33,176 nt of DNA, taken from the NCBI RefSeq assembly GCF_014156695.1, contig NZ_WMLF01000010.1, forward strand, positions 1-33,176. Reading direction: 5' to 3'. Position 1 is the first letter of the stretch. The number at the start of each line of letters is the position of its first letter. Under the pieces are notes generated by a model, which saw nothing but the letters and a program-made list of their open reading frames with translations, did no database searches and was not told the origin of the DNA. A program made the position numbers and the translations under genes. The DNA is from Streptomyces durbertensis (lineage in GTDB: Bacteria > Actinomycetota > Actinomycetes > Streptomycetales > Streptomycetaceae). Below are positions 1 through 7,454 of this stretch, piece after piece.

Positions 1-163
1 CGTAACAACACCGGCACCGACACCCGCCCCGATTGTCCTCTCACCGCCCCAGCGTCGCAGAGATTGCGTAGTTCTACTGAGCCTTCCGCCTGCCCCTACG
101 CGCCACGGGGAGCCGGCGGCACACTCGGGTGGGCCCGAACGCCGCCCCGGCCCGGAGGTCGAT

Positions 164-2059
164 GTGAGTTCCCCGCAGTCGCTTCTTGAAAACCGCCCCG
201 TCTCCGTGGCGCACCTCTTCTTCTCGAGGATCCGGAGCACACCCTCCCATGTCGCCTACCGCTACCCGGCGCCCGCCGGCGCCGGCGACGCCTCCTCCTC
301 CGGCACCGAGCAGTGGCAGTCGCTGACCTGGGAGCAGACCGGCGAGCGGGTCAGGCTGATCGCGGCCGGACTGCTCTCGCTCGGGGTGCGGCCCGAGGAG
401 CGGGTGGCGATCTCCTCCGCGACCCGCGTGGAGTGGATCCTCGCCGACCTGGGCGTCATGTGCGCGGGCGCCGCCGCCACCGCCGTCTACCCCAGCACCA
501 ACGCCGAGGAGACGGCGTACATCCTCGCCGACTCCGGCAGCCGGGCGATCTTCGTCGAGAACGTCGAGCAGCTGGCGAAGGTCGCCGCCCACGCCGACCG
601 CCTGCCCGGACTCGACCACGCGATCCTCTTCGACTCCCCGGCGGACACCCCGCCCGCCGCGGGTCTCGAAGTCCTGTCCCTCGCCGAACTGGAGGAGCGC
701 GGCGCCGCGTACCTGGCCGAGCGTCCCGACGCGGTCGAGGCGGCGGTGGCAGCCATCGAACGGGAACACCTCGCCACCCTCATCTACACCTCCGGCACGA
801 CCGGCCGCCCCAAAGGCGTGCGCCTGGTGCACGACTGCTGGTCGTACCAGGGCGTCGCCCAGGAGGTCAGCGGGCTGCTGCGCCCCGACGACGTGCAGTT
901 CCTCTGGCTGCCGCTGTCCCACGTCTTCGGCAAGGCCCTGATCTCCGGCCAGATCAGGACCGGACACGTGATGGCCGTGGACGGACGCGTCGACCGCATC
1001 ATCACCAACCTGCCGGCCGTCCGGCCCACGGTGATGGCGTCGGCGCCCCGGATCTTCGAGAAGGTCTACAACGGCATCGCGAGCAAGGCGCGGGCCGAGG
1101 GCGGCGCCAAGTACAAGATCTTCCTCTGGGCGGCGAAGGTGGCCCGCGACCACGCCAAGGCGCGACACGACCTCGCGACGGGTTCCACGCGCGGCGGGAT
1201 CCCGCCGTGGCTCACCGCGCAACACGCCGTGGCCGACCGGCTCGTGTACCGCAAGATCCGCGCCGCTTTCGGCGGCAACCTGCGCGGCAGCGTCTCCGGC
1301 AGCGCCGCCCTCGCCCCCGAGATCGGCTACTTCTTCGCCGGCGCCGGCGTGCCCGTGCTCGAAGGCTACGGTCTGACCGAGACCAGCGCCGCCTGCACCG
1401 TCAACCCCGCCGACGACCTCCGCGTCGGCACCGTCGGCAAGGCCCTCCCCGGAAACGAGGTCCGCGTCGCCGAGGACGGCGAGATCCTGCTCAAGGGCCC
1501 CGGGATCATGCGCGGCTACCACAACCTCCCGGAGAAGACCGCCGAGGTCCTGACCGGCGACGGCTGGTTCCACACCGGAGACATCGGCGAGATCGACAAC
1601 GACGGCTTCATCCGGATCACCGACCGCAAGAAGGACCTCTTCAAGACCTCCGGCGGCAAGTACGTCGCCCCCACCGAGATCGAGGGCCGCTTCAAAGCCG
1701 TCTGCCCGTTCGTCAGCAACGTCCTGGTCATCGGCGACGGCCGCAACTACTGCACCGCCCTGATCGCCCTCGACGAGACGGCCATCATGCCCTGGGCGGA
1801 AACACACGGCCTCAGCGGCCGCGACTACGCGGAAGTCGTCTCCTCACCGCAGGTCCACGAGCTGGTCGACGGCTTCGTCCAGCGCGTCAACGGCGACCTG
1901 CAACGGTGGCAGACCATCAAGAAGTTCTCCCTCCTCCCCCGCGACCTCGACGTGGAACACGGCGAACTCACCCCGAGCCTCAAGGTCAAACGCCCCGTCG
2001 TCGAACGCGAGTACGCCGACGCCATCAGGACCATGTACGAGGGCTCCCGCGAGGCGTGA
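164..2059 (+). CDS. Long-chain fatty-acid--CoA ligase (FadD15-like AMP-forming synthetase)
   Basis: This cytoplasmic enzyme activates fatty acids to acyl-CoA with ATP through an acyl-adenylate. The 631-residue protein has the ANL-family layout: a large N-terminal adenylation domain and a small C-terminal lid. The phosphate-binding motif YTSGTTGRPKG lies at about 208-218, the EGYGLTET core motif near 400, and HTGDIGEID with the following DRKKDLFKTSGGK hinge in the last third. Length and motif order match the long-chain FACL group (600-650 residues). The GTG start at 164 is chosen because GGAGG sits at 154-158 with good spacing. Nothing upstream in the window reads as a partner gene. A long antisense reading frame across it is a GC-codon shadow. 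Chain-length preference cannot be read from sequence. Confidence 0.95.
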   Translation: MSSPQSLLENRPVSVAHLFFSRIRSTPSHVAYRYPAPAGAGDASSSGTEQWQSLTWEQTGERVRLIAAGLLSLGVRPEERVAISSATRVEWILADLGVMCAGAAATAVYPSTNAEETAYILADSGSRAIFVENVEQLAKVAAHADRLPGLDHAILFDSPADTPPAAGLEVLSLAELEERGAAYLAERPDAVEAAVAAIEREHLATLIYTSGTTGRPKGVRLVHDCWSYQGVAQEVSGLLRPDDVQFLWLPLSHVFGKALISGQIRTGHVMAVDGRVDRIITNLPAVRPTVMASAPRIFEKVYNGIASKARAEGGAKYKIFLWAAKVARDHAKARHDLATGSTRGGIPPWLTAQHAVADRLVYRKIRAAFGGNLRGSVSGSAALAPEIGYFFAGAGVPVLEGYGLTETSAACTVNPADDLRVGTVGKALPGNEVRVAEDGEILLKGPGIMRGYHNLPEKTAEVLTGDGWFHTGDIGEIDNDGFIRITDRKKDLFKTSGGKYVAPTEIEGRFKAVCPFVSNVLVIGDGRNYCTALIALDETAIMPWAETHGLSGRDYAEVVSSPQVHELVDGFVQRVNGDLQRWQTIKKFSLLPRDLDVEHGELTPSLKVKRPVVEREYADAIRTMYEGSREA

Positions 2060-2134
2060 CACCCTCACCCCAGCGCAACCGAGCGGGACGGGCCCCGCGA
2101 TCCGGAGCCCGTCCTGCTCGCCGTCCGAGTGTGC

Positions 2135-2155
2135 GGCGGTGGTCGGCCCACCGCC
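2135..2155. terminator. Hairpin between convergent genes
   Basis: A perfect 8-bp stem (GGCGGTGG / CCACCGCC) with a 5-nt loop lies 76 bp after the acyl-CoA ligase stop and before the stop of the convergent hypothetical gene. There is no T-run, which is usual in actinomycetes. It could serve as a bidirectional terminator; this is inferred from position and structure only. Confidence 0.4.
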
Positions 2156-2259
2156 ACCCACGAACCGGATCGCCCCGGCGTCAGTGGTGCGCTCCAACCC
2201 CACACCGCTCAACAGCCTCCCGGGAGAACCGGGGGGATGTGGACCGTTTGAACTGTCGG

Positions 2260-2658
2260 CTATCTTCTGTCCGCGTGGCAGGGCAGGAAAGGAAGACGCC
2301 AGACCGCGTCCGACCGGCTGACGATCTCTCGGAGTTCCCGAGCGCTTCGGCGTGACAGGGCCTGCGTCACAGTGTCGAGAAGGGCTCTCGCTGCCAGGCG
2401 GTCGCCGCAGCAGTACCAATCCACGTTGCCCCACTCGTAGTCGTGCCACAGAGTCCGCTCGGGCTGCTGGACGTAGCTCTTCCACAGGTCCACGGCCGCA
2501 CCGACGTCGCCTGGCAGCAGATAGTTCCGGGTGCGCTCAAGACGGGCGATCTCGGAGTGTGCCCGGGAGGACAGGCCGTCGATGACTCGCCTTGGATTTG
2601 TTGTCCGGTGGCTGCCCGGGGCGCCAGCGCGGATCTGTGCCAGCCGTCTACGCGGCAT
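2260..2658 (-). CDS. Conserved hypothetical protein
   Basis: A 132-residue soluble protein with a basic N-terminus (MPRRRLAQIRAG), a charged helical middle and an aromatic segment with WHDYEWGNVDWYCCGD near 70-85, followed by a helix rich in Leu and Ala. The ATG at 2658 is preceded by GAAAGG at a suitable distance. It resembles small proteins of unknown function I have seen in streptomycetes, but I can assign no domain or role. It converges on the acyl-CoA ligase and is not obviously co-transcribed with anything. The roughly 300 bases between it and the next gene (2659-2957) show no convincing coding frame, RNA or repeat. Confidence 0.65.
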   Translation of the reverse strand: MPRRRLAQIRAGAPGSHRTTNPRRVIDGLSSRAHSEIARLERTRNYLLPGDVGAAVDLWKSYVQQPERTLWHDYEWGNVDWYCCGDRLAARALLDTVTQALSRRSARELREIVSRSDAVWRLPFLPCHADRR

Positions 2659-2957
2659 CGGCCTTTCGGTTCATCGTCATGCGGTACATGTTGGCACGGT
2701 CTCCGTTGGCATCACGAGCGGGTTTACTCGCCGGCCGGACACACGGATCGGGGAGCTGCTTCCGCAGAGAGGAGACCCGTTCCATGCCGCCGCGAACGAC
2801 TGAGCCCCCGTCAAGGCTGCCGCCCGACCGTTCCCCCTAAACCGGCGTTTGCTGCTTCCCCAGGGCGGCCGAGGCCTTCTGAGCCACAGCGACCAAGAGT
2901 TGTTCAGGCATGTCCTACCGCCTGCGTCAGATCGCGAGGAGAACCCTGGACAGGGCC

Positions 2958-3836
2958 TCAACGGGTGAGCAGGCTCTGGATCGCCGTCGTGATCTCGTCG
3001 GGGGCTTCCTCGGCCACGAAATGACCTGCTCGGGTCAGCCGGTGGTCCAGGTCCGGGGCCCACGCCTTCCAGACCTCGGCGGCGTCATAGCCGAGTTGGG
3101 CGCCCCAGTCCTGCTGGACGACCGTCACGGGCATGGCGAGCTGCGACCCGGCGTCCAGGTCCGCCTGGTCGTGCGTCACGTCGATGCCGGCCGACGCGCG
3201 GTAGTCCGCGACGATCGAGGTGACGGCGGCCGCGCTCGCCCGCAGGTACTCGGCGCGTACCGCCGGAGGGATGGCGGCCGAGTCGTTCGCCCAGGCATCG
3301 AGGAACGAGCCGAAGAACGCGTCCGCACTGTTGGTGATCATGGTTTCCGGCAGGCCGGGCGGCTGCGCCATGAGGAAGAGGTGGTAGCCGACCGCCGCCG
3401 AGGTGCCGTGCAGGACGTTCCACATGTCGAGTGTCGGCACGATGTCGAGGATGCCCAGGTGGGTGACGGTGTCGGGGTGGTCGAGCCCGGCGCGGAAGGC
3501 GACGAGGGCTCCCCGGTCGTGGCCGACGAGGGCAAAGCGCTCGTGGCCGAGCGCGGCCGCCATGGTCACGACGTCGGCGGCCATGGTGCGCTTGGCGTAG
3601 ACGTCGGGTGTGGTGGCCGCCGGCTTGTCGCTGGCCCCGTAGCCGCGCAGGTCGGGGCAGATCACCGTGTGCTCGCCGGCGAGGCGCTCGGCGACGTGCC
3701 GCCACATCAGGTGGGTCTGGGGGAAGCCGTGCAGCAGCACGACCGGGCTGCCGCTGCCGCCGACGGCGGCGGACAGCTCCACGCCGTCCGTACCGGGTAC
3801 GCGGACCTGGTCGAAGCCGGGGATGGTGGGGGTCAT
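2958..3836 (-). CDS. Alpha/beta hydrolase, Asp-nucleophile type (haloacetate dehalogenase/epoxide hydrolase-like)
   Basis: A 292-residue soluble hydrolase. HGFPQ at 36-40 forms the oxyanion-hole region, and GHDRG at 105-109 is the nucleophile elbow with Asp107 rather than Ser, as in haloalkane or fluoroacetate dehalogenases and epoxide hydrolases. The catalytic His is His272 in AGHFVAEE. The substrate cannot be told from sequence. It is transcribed divergently from the BTAD regulator, 113 bp away, with palindromic and direct-repeat elements between them, so the regulator probably controls it (inference). Its last 186 bp recur near-identically at 29961-30146 as a gene fragment. Confidence 0.9.
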   Translation of the reverse strand: MTPTIPGFDQVRVPGTDGVELSAAVGGSGSPVVLLHGFPQTHLMWRHVAERLAGEHTVICPDLRGYGASDKPAATTPDVYAKRTMAADVVTMAAALGHERFALVGHDRGALVAFRAGLDHPDTVTHLGILDIVPTLDMWNVLHGTSAAVGYHLFLMAQPPGLPETMITNSADAFFGSFLDAWANDSAAIPPAVRAEYLRASAAAVTSIVADYRASAGIDVTHDQADLDAGSQLAMPVTVVQQDWGAQLGYDAAEVWKAWAPDLDHRLTRAGHFVAEEAPDEITTAIQSLLTR

Positions 3837-3862
3837 GGAAGAACCGTCCTCTGGGGTTCGGG

Positions 3863-3877
3863 GCTGACCGGGTCAGC
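3863..3877. promoter_or_regulatory. Palindromic operator candidate in divergent promoter region
   Basis: GCTGACC-G-GGTCAGC is a perfect 15-bp palindrome, 26 bp upstream of the hydrolase start and between the two divergent genes. The position suits a regulator binding site. Which protein binds it is not known. Confidence 0.4.
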
Positions 3878-3888
3878 GTGGGTGACGT

Positions 3889-3906
3889 CGATCAGCAGCC
3901 GATCAG
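3889..3906 (+). promoter_or_regulatory. SARP-type heptamer direct repeat
   Basis: CGATCAG occurs twice, at 3889-3895 and 3900-3906, separated by 4 bp, giving an 11-bp period. SARP/BTAD regulators are known to bind 7-bp direct repeats with this helical-turn spacing near the -35 region. It lies 44 bp before the start of the BTAD regulator, so autoregulation is plausible. Two repeats of 7 bp could still arise by chance. Confidence 0.4.
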
Positions 3907-3949
3907 TACGGCTTGGCGTGGCCGCCCACACCGCCCGCAGGATGGGGGT

Positions 3950-5896
3950 ATGCAGATCGACGTGCTCGGTGCCATACGGGCCTTCCACGACGACGGCACT
4001 CCCGTCGGCCTCGGCGGCCCCCGCCATCGCGAGGTGCTCGCCCGCCTCGTCGCCGCCGACGGGCGGATGGTCACCACCGACACCCTCGTCGACGGCCTGT
4101 GGACCGACCCGCCGGCCCGCGCCGTGGGGGCGCTGCGGACGTTCGTCGCCGCGCTGCGGCGGGCTCTCGAACCCGACCGCCCTCCCCGGACACCGCCACG
4201 GGTGCTGGTCACCGAAGGGCCCGGCTACGCGCTGCGCCTGCCGCGCGAGAACGTGGACGTGCACCGGTTCGAGGACGCGCTGGCCCGCACCCGGCGCGGT
4301 TCCGACACGGTGACCGAGCTCAGCGCGGCCCTCGCCGCCTGGCGCGGGCCCGCCTACGCCGACATGCCCGACGCGGCGTGGGCGCGGCGGGAGCGGACCC
4401 GGCTGGAGGAGTTGCGGCTGGAGGCGGTGGAACTGCGCGCCCGCGTCCTCCTCGACCAGGGCGGGGGTGCGGGTCTGGTCGCCGAGCTGGGTGCGCACGT
4501 CGGCGAGCATCCGTGGCGGGAACCGGCCTGGGAGCTGCTGGCCCGCGCGCTCCATCGCGCTGGCCGCCAGGCCGACGCGCTTGCCGCTCTCCGCCGGGCC
4601 CGCACGATGCTCGTCGACCAGCTCGGTCTCGACCCCGGTGCCGCGCTCCAGAAGCTGGAGGCGGACATCCTCAACGGGTCCGTGCCCCCGGAGGGCGCAC
4701 CTACCACGTGGACCGGTTCCCGCGCCCGGCTCGGCCCGCGTACGACCGTGGATCTTGCCCGCACGCTCGCGCTGGCGGGCGGCGACGCCCTCGTCCACTC
4801 ACGACGCGACCGCCTCGCCGCAATCCAGGCGGCGGAACGCACGGGAGACCTCTCCCTCGCCGCCCGGATCATCGGCGCCTACGACGTGCCCGCCAGCTGG
4901 AGCAGGGCCGACGACCCGGGGCAGTCCCGCGCCGTCGTCGCGGCCGCCGAGCGCACACTCGCCGCACTCGGTCCCGACCGCCCCGCCGACCTGGCCGCCC
5001 GCCTCCTGGCCACCATCGCCGTGGAGAGCCGCAGCGCGGACCTGTCGGAGGCCGCTTCGCGGCGCGCCCGGCAGGCTGCGGAACGGGCCGAGGCCCTGGC
5101 GCGGGACCTTGCCGATCCGGCACTGCTGGCGTTCGCCCTCAACGGAGTGTTCCTGCAGTCGTTCAACCGGCCGGGACTCGCGGCGGTGCGCGACCGGATC
5201 GGTGCCGAGATCCTGGACCTGGCCACCCGGCACGACCTGCACAACTTCGCCGTGCTCGGCCGGCTCGTCCGCCTCCAGTCGGCGTCGGCTCTCGGCGACC
5301 TCGACGCCGCGACCGCGCACGCGGTGGCGGCGGAAGAGCTTGCCGCCACGACCGAGGCGCGGCTCGTCTCCGTCCTCACCGGGTGGTTCCGGGCCCGGGT
5401 CACGGCGGCTCTCAGTACCGAGCCCGGCGGGCCGAGCGCGGCGGCGGCCGCGGAGGAGTTCCGGGCCGCCGAGGACGCCCTGCGGCCGGCCGGCATGCCG
5501 GGCCTCCACCGCGGCCTGTTCCCCCTCGCCCTCCTCGGCCTCCGCCTGCTGCATGGCCGGGCCGCGCCCACCGACCCTCGGCTCGATTGGGGCCCGTACG
5601 CCACCTGGGCACGGCCCCTCGTGCTGCTCGCCCAGGGCAGGGACGAGGAAGCGCGCGCCGCTCTCGCCACGGCACCCGCACCACCGCGCGACCACATGCA
5701 GGAAGCCCTCTGGTGCCTTACCGCCCGCGCCGCCGTGACACTCGGCGAGCGCGCAACCGCCTCACGCGCCGCCTCCGCCCTGCGCGACGCCCGCGCGGAG
5801 CACGCCGGCGCCGCCAGCGGCCTGCTGACCCTGGGCCCGGTGGCGCGGTACCTCGCCGAAGCGGAGGAGTGCGCGGCAGCGCCCGACAATGCCTGA
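3950..5896 (+). CDS. BTAD/SARP-family transcriptional regulator with C-terminal helical repeats
   Basis: A 648-residue cytoplasmic regulator of the AfsR/SARP type. Residues 1-98 form the OmpR-like winged helix (starts MQIDVLG, ends GPGYALRLP). Residues 99-250 form the BTAD domain with the family signature LVDQLGLDPGAALQKLE near 223-239. The rest is an Ala-rich helical region like TPR repeats, with no Walker motifs, so it lacks the NTPase module of full AfsR. The ATG at 3950 is chosen because homology begins exactly there and GATGGGGG precedes it; the open frame upstream runs through the intergenic region. It is divergent from the hydrolase. A copy of its C-terminal third lies at 30171-30912. 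Confidence 0.9.
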   Translation: MQIDVLGAIRAFHDDGTPVGLGGPRHREVLARLVAADGRMVTTDTLVDGLWTDPPARAVGALRTFVAALRRALEPDRPPRTPPRVLVTEGPGYALRLPRENVDVHRFEDALARTRRGSDTVTELSAALAAWRGPAYADMPDAAWARRERTRLEELRLEAVELRARVLLDQGGGAGLVAELGAHVGEHPWREPAWELLARALHRAGRQADALAALRRARTMLVDQLGLDPGAALQKLEADILNGSVPPEGAPTTWTGSRARLGPRTTVDLARTLALAGGDALVHSRRDRLAAIQAAERTGDLSLAARIIGAYDVPASWSRADDPGQSRAVVAAAERTLAALGPDRPADLAARLLATIAVESRSADLSEAASRRARQAAERAEALARDLADPALLAFALNGVFLQSFNRPGLAAVRDRIGAEILDLATRHDLHNFAVLGRLVRLQSASALGDLDAATAHAVAAEELAATTEARLVSVLTGWFRARVTAALSTEPGGPSAAAAAEEFRAAEDALRPAGMPGLHRGLFPLALLGLRLLHGRAAPTDPRLDWGPYATWARPLVLLAQGRDEEARAALATAPAPPRDHMQEALWCLTARAAVTLGERATASRAASALRDARAEHAGAASGLLTLGPVARYLAEAEECAAAPDNA

Positions 5897-5957
5897 CCCG
5901 CCGCCAGGGCCGCCATGCGAGAAGGGGCGTGGCACCGGACCAACTGCACTACTGAGC

Positions 5958-6710
5958 TCAGTGGTCGGCCGGGCACGGCTTGTCCAGTGACTCCCCCAGC
6001 CACTTCGCTACGAACCCGCGGCCCCACGCCAGGGCGTCGGCCGGTTCGTCGGCCGCCGCGCCGGGGGGCGCCTGCTCACCCTCCCTGAACACGGACGCCG
6101 ACCCGCTTTCAGGCTGTGGCACCAACACGAGGAGCCTGCTACCGACCCAACTTTCGGCCTCCCTCTGCGGCGCGGAGAAGGAGTACGTCCGCTCTCCCCG
6201 GTCAGGCTTGTAGTAGCGGTCGACCTCCAGTGTCACCTTCACCGAGTCTCCGGCTGGCTCGGTGTCAACGACGGTGCCCTCCGCCACGACCTCGGCGCAG
6301 GCCAGCTGTCCCACCTCGGTCAGGGCAGCCCCCGGAGGGTTCCCCTCACCTTGTCCGCCGCCGCGTACCTCACCGGCGATGACTACCCCGGCGCTCGCCA
6401 CCACCGCAGCGGCCACCACGAGCGCCCACCGCCGGCGCACCCGGGACGTCACTCCTGCCGGGATCACCGTCCGTCCCCCGTCCACATCTTGGGCGGCAGA
6501 CTCACGGCACAAGGCCTGGCCGATCCGCTCAAGATCCGCCCGCAGCAAGGCCACGTCCTCGTCCGCTGCACGGTAGTCCCGCATGAAGGCGGCATCGCGA
6601 ACCTTCTCCTCGGGCACCGGTTCGTCCGTGAGCACGTACATCAGCGGATCTTCCACAGACCGGGAGCCACTCTCGCGGGCCGCGCCGTTGTCCTTGTGTT
6701 CCACCGTCAC
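5958..6710 (-). CDS. Single-pass membrane protein, putative anti-sigma factor
   Basis: A 250-residue protein with a charged cytoplasmic N-terminus of about 90 residues, the basic stretch RVRRR, one transmembrane helix at about 95-112, and a roughly 135-residue outer domain with no recognised fold. It starts with GTG at 6710, overlapping the TGA of the ECF sigma gene in a GTGA arrangement, so the two are translationally coupled. This topology and position are those of membrane anti-sigma factors. I see no HxxxCxxC zinc motif, so it would belong to the non-zinc type or be a target-like protein (inference). It converges on the BTAD regulator across 61 bp that contain the palindrome ACTGAGCTCAGT. 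Confidence 0.7.
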   Translation of the reverse strand: MTVEHKDNGAARESGSRSVEDPLMYVLTDEPVPEEKVRDAAFMRDYRAADEDVALLRADLERIGQALCRESAAQDVDGGRTVIPAGVTSRVRRRWALVVAAAVVASAGVVIAGEVRGGGQGEGNPPGAALTEVGQLACAEVVAEGTVVDTEPAGDSVKVTLEVDRYYKPDRGERTYSFSAPQREAESWVGSRLLVLVPQPESGSASVFREGEQAPPGAAADEPADALAWGRGFVAKWLGESLDKPCPADH

Positions 6711-7228
6711 ACCGCCTCGACCTCGTGCAGCACCGCACGAAGGCTCCGTACCGCCGCGTGCAGTCTGCTCTTCACCGTTCCTTCGGGAACGCCCAGCTCT
6801 CCCGCGATCTGCCGGACCGACAGGTCTGCGTGAAACCGCAGCACCACCACCTGCCGCTGCACGTCCGGCAGCCGCTCAAGCGCCCGAGCGACCGCGAGGG
6901 CCCGCACGCAAGCCTCCTCACCGCCGTCCCCTTCTCCCACCACGGTCCGAAGAGCGCTGAGCCTCTCCTCCAGACGTCTGCGGCGGCGGACGGACCGGTG
7001 CCAGTCCCTCGCCAGGTTCGACGCCACGACCGCAGCCCAGGCGGAGACGTTCCGTGGCGGCTCGCCGCCGCCCTCCAGCCGCTCCAGTAACCGCAACCTG
7101 ACCTGCTGCACTCCGTCCTGCAGATCCGCGTACGGCACCCCGCCGAACGCGAGTACGACACGAACCCGCTCCTCCTGGCCTGCGTCCAGCAACTCCGGTC
7201 GTCCGCTGTCCGCTCTCGTCCGCGACAA
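6707..7228 (-). CDS. ECF-type RNA polymerase sigma factor
   Basis: A 173-residue extracytoplasmic-function sigma factor, the usual size. Region 2 spans about 10-75 (DLQDGVQQVRLRLLERL and the following AWAAVVASNLARDWHRS). Region 4 spans about 115-165, with LSVRQIAGELGVPEGTVKSRL as its helix-turn-helix. The open frame extends further upstream, but the TTG at 7228 is preferred: AGGGGAGGG stands 5 nt before it, and the extra 73 residues would be Arg/Pro-rich without homology. The gene is coupled to the downstream anti-sigma-like membrane protein. A possible ECF-type promoter lies just upstream (7261-7285), suggesting autoregulation. Confidence 0.88.
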   Translation of the reverse strand: MSRTRADSGRPELLDAGQEERVRVVLAFGGVPYADLQDGVQQVRLRLLERLEGGGEPPRNVSAWAAVVASNLARDWHRSVRRRRRLEERLSALRTVVGEGDGGEEACVRALAVARALERLPDVQRQVVVLRFHADLSVRQIAGELGVPEGTVKSRLHAAVRSLRAVLHEVEAV

Positions 7229-7260
7229 CAGTGCCCTCCCCTTCTGGCAGTCACCCCTAC

Positions 7261-7285
7261 GACGCCGCAGCGCACAGGAACGTTC
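7261..7285 (-). promoter_or_regulatory. Possible ECF-type autoregulatory promoter
   Basis: Reading on the minus strand, GAAC (7285-7282) is followed after 17 nt by CGTC (7264-7261), resembling the GAAC/CGTC pattern of ECF promoters. The -10 lies about 33 nt before the sigma factor start. Short motifs such as these recur by chance in GC-rich DNA. Confidence 0.25.
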
Positions 7286-7454
7286 GATCCGGAGGCAGAA
7301 CGTCTGGTCGGCCGGCGAAGTCCGCCGGGCCGCGTGCGAGTCACTGTCGCGGGGAAGAGGACTTGGAGGCCGGGGGGAGGGCCGGACACGCGGCACGGCT
7401 CGCCTGCGGTACTGCTCAGCAGCCAGGCTCAATCTCCAGGCCGGCACCCTTAGT

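Noticed and set aside
74-1807. Long open frame antisense to the acyl-CoA ligase
   Set aside because: Typical GC-rich shadow: Gly/Ala/Asp/Val-rich low-complexity translation with no motif, opposite a clear enzyme gene.
313-2355. 680-residue Arg/Pro-rich frame on the plus strand
   Set aside because: Out-of-frame reading of the acyl-CoA ligase and the following intergenic DNA; composition is that of a shifted frame.
4467-5738. Ser/Pro/Arg-rich 423-residue plus frame within the BTAD gene
   Set aside because: Shifted frame of the regulator, repeated equally in its duplicate; no start signal.
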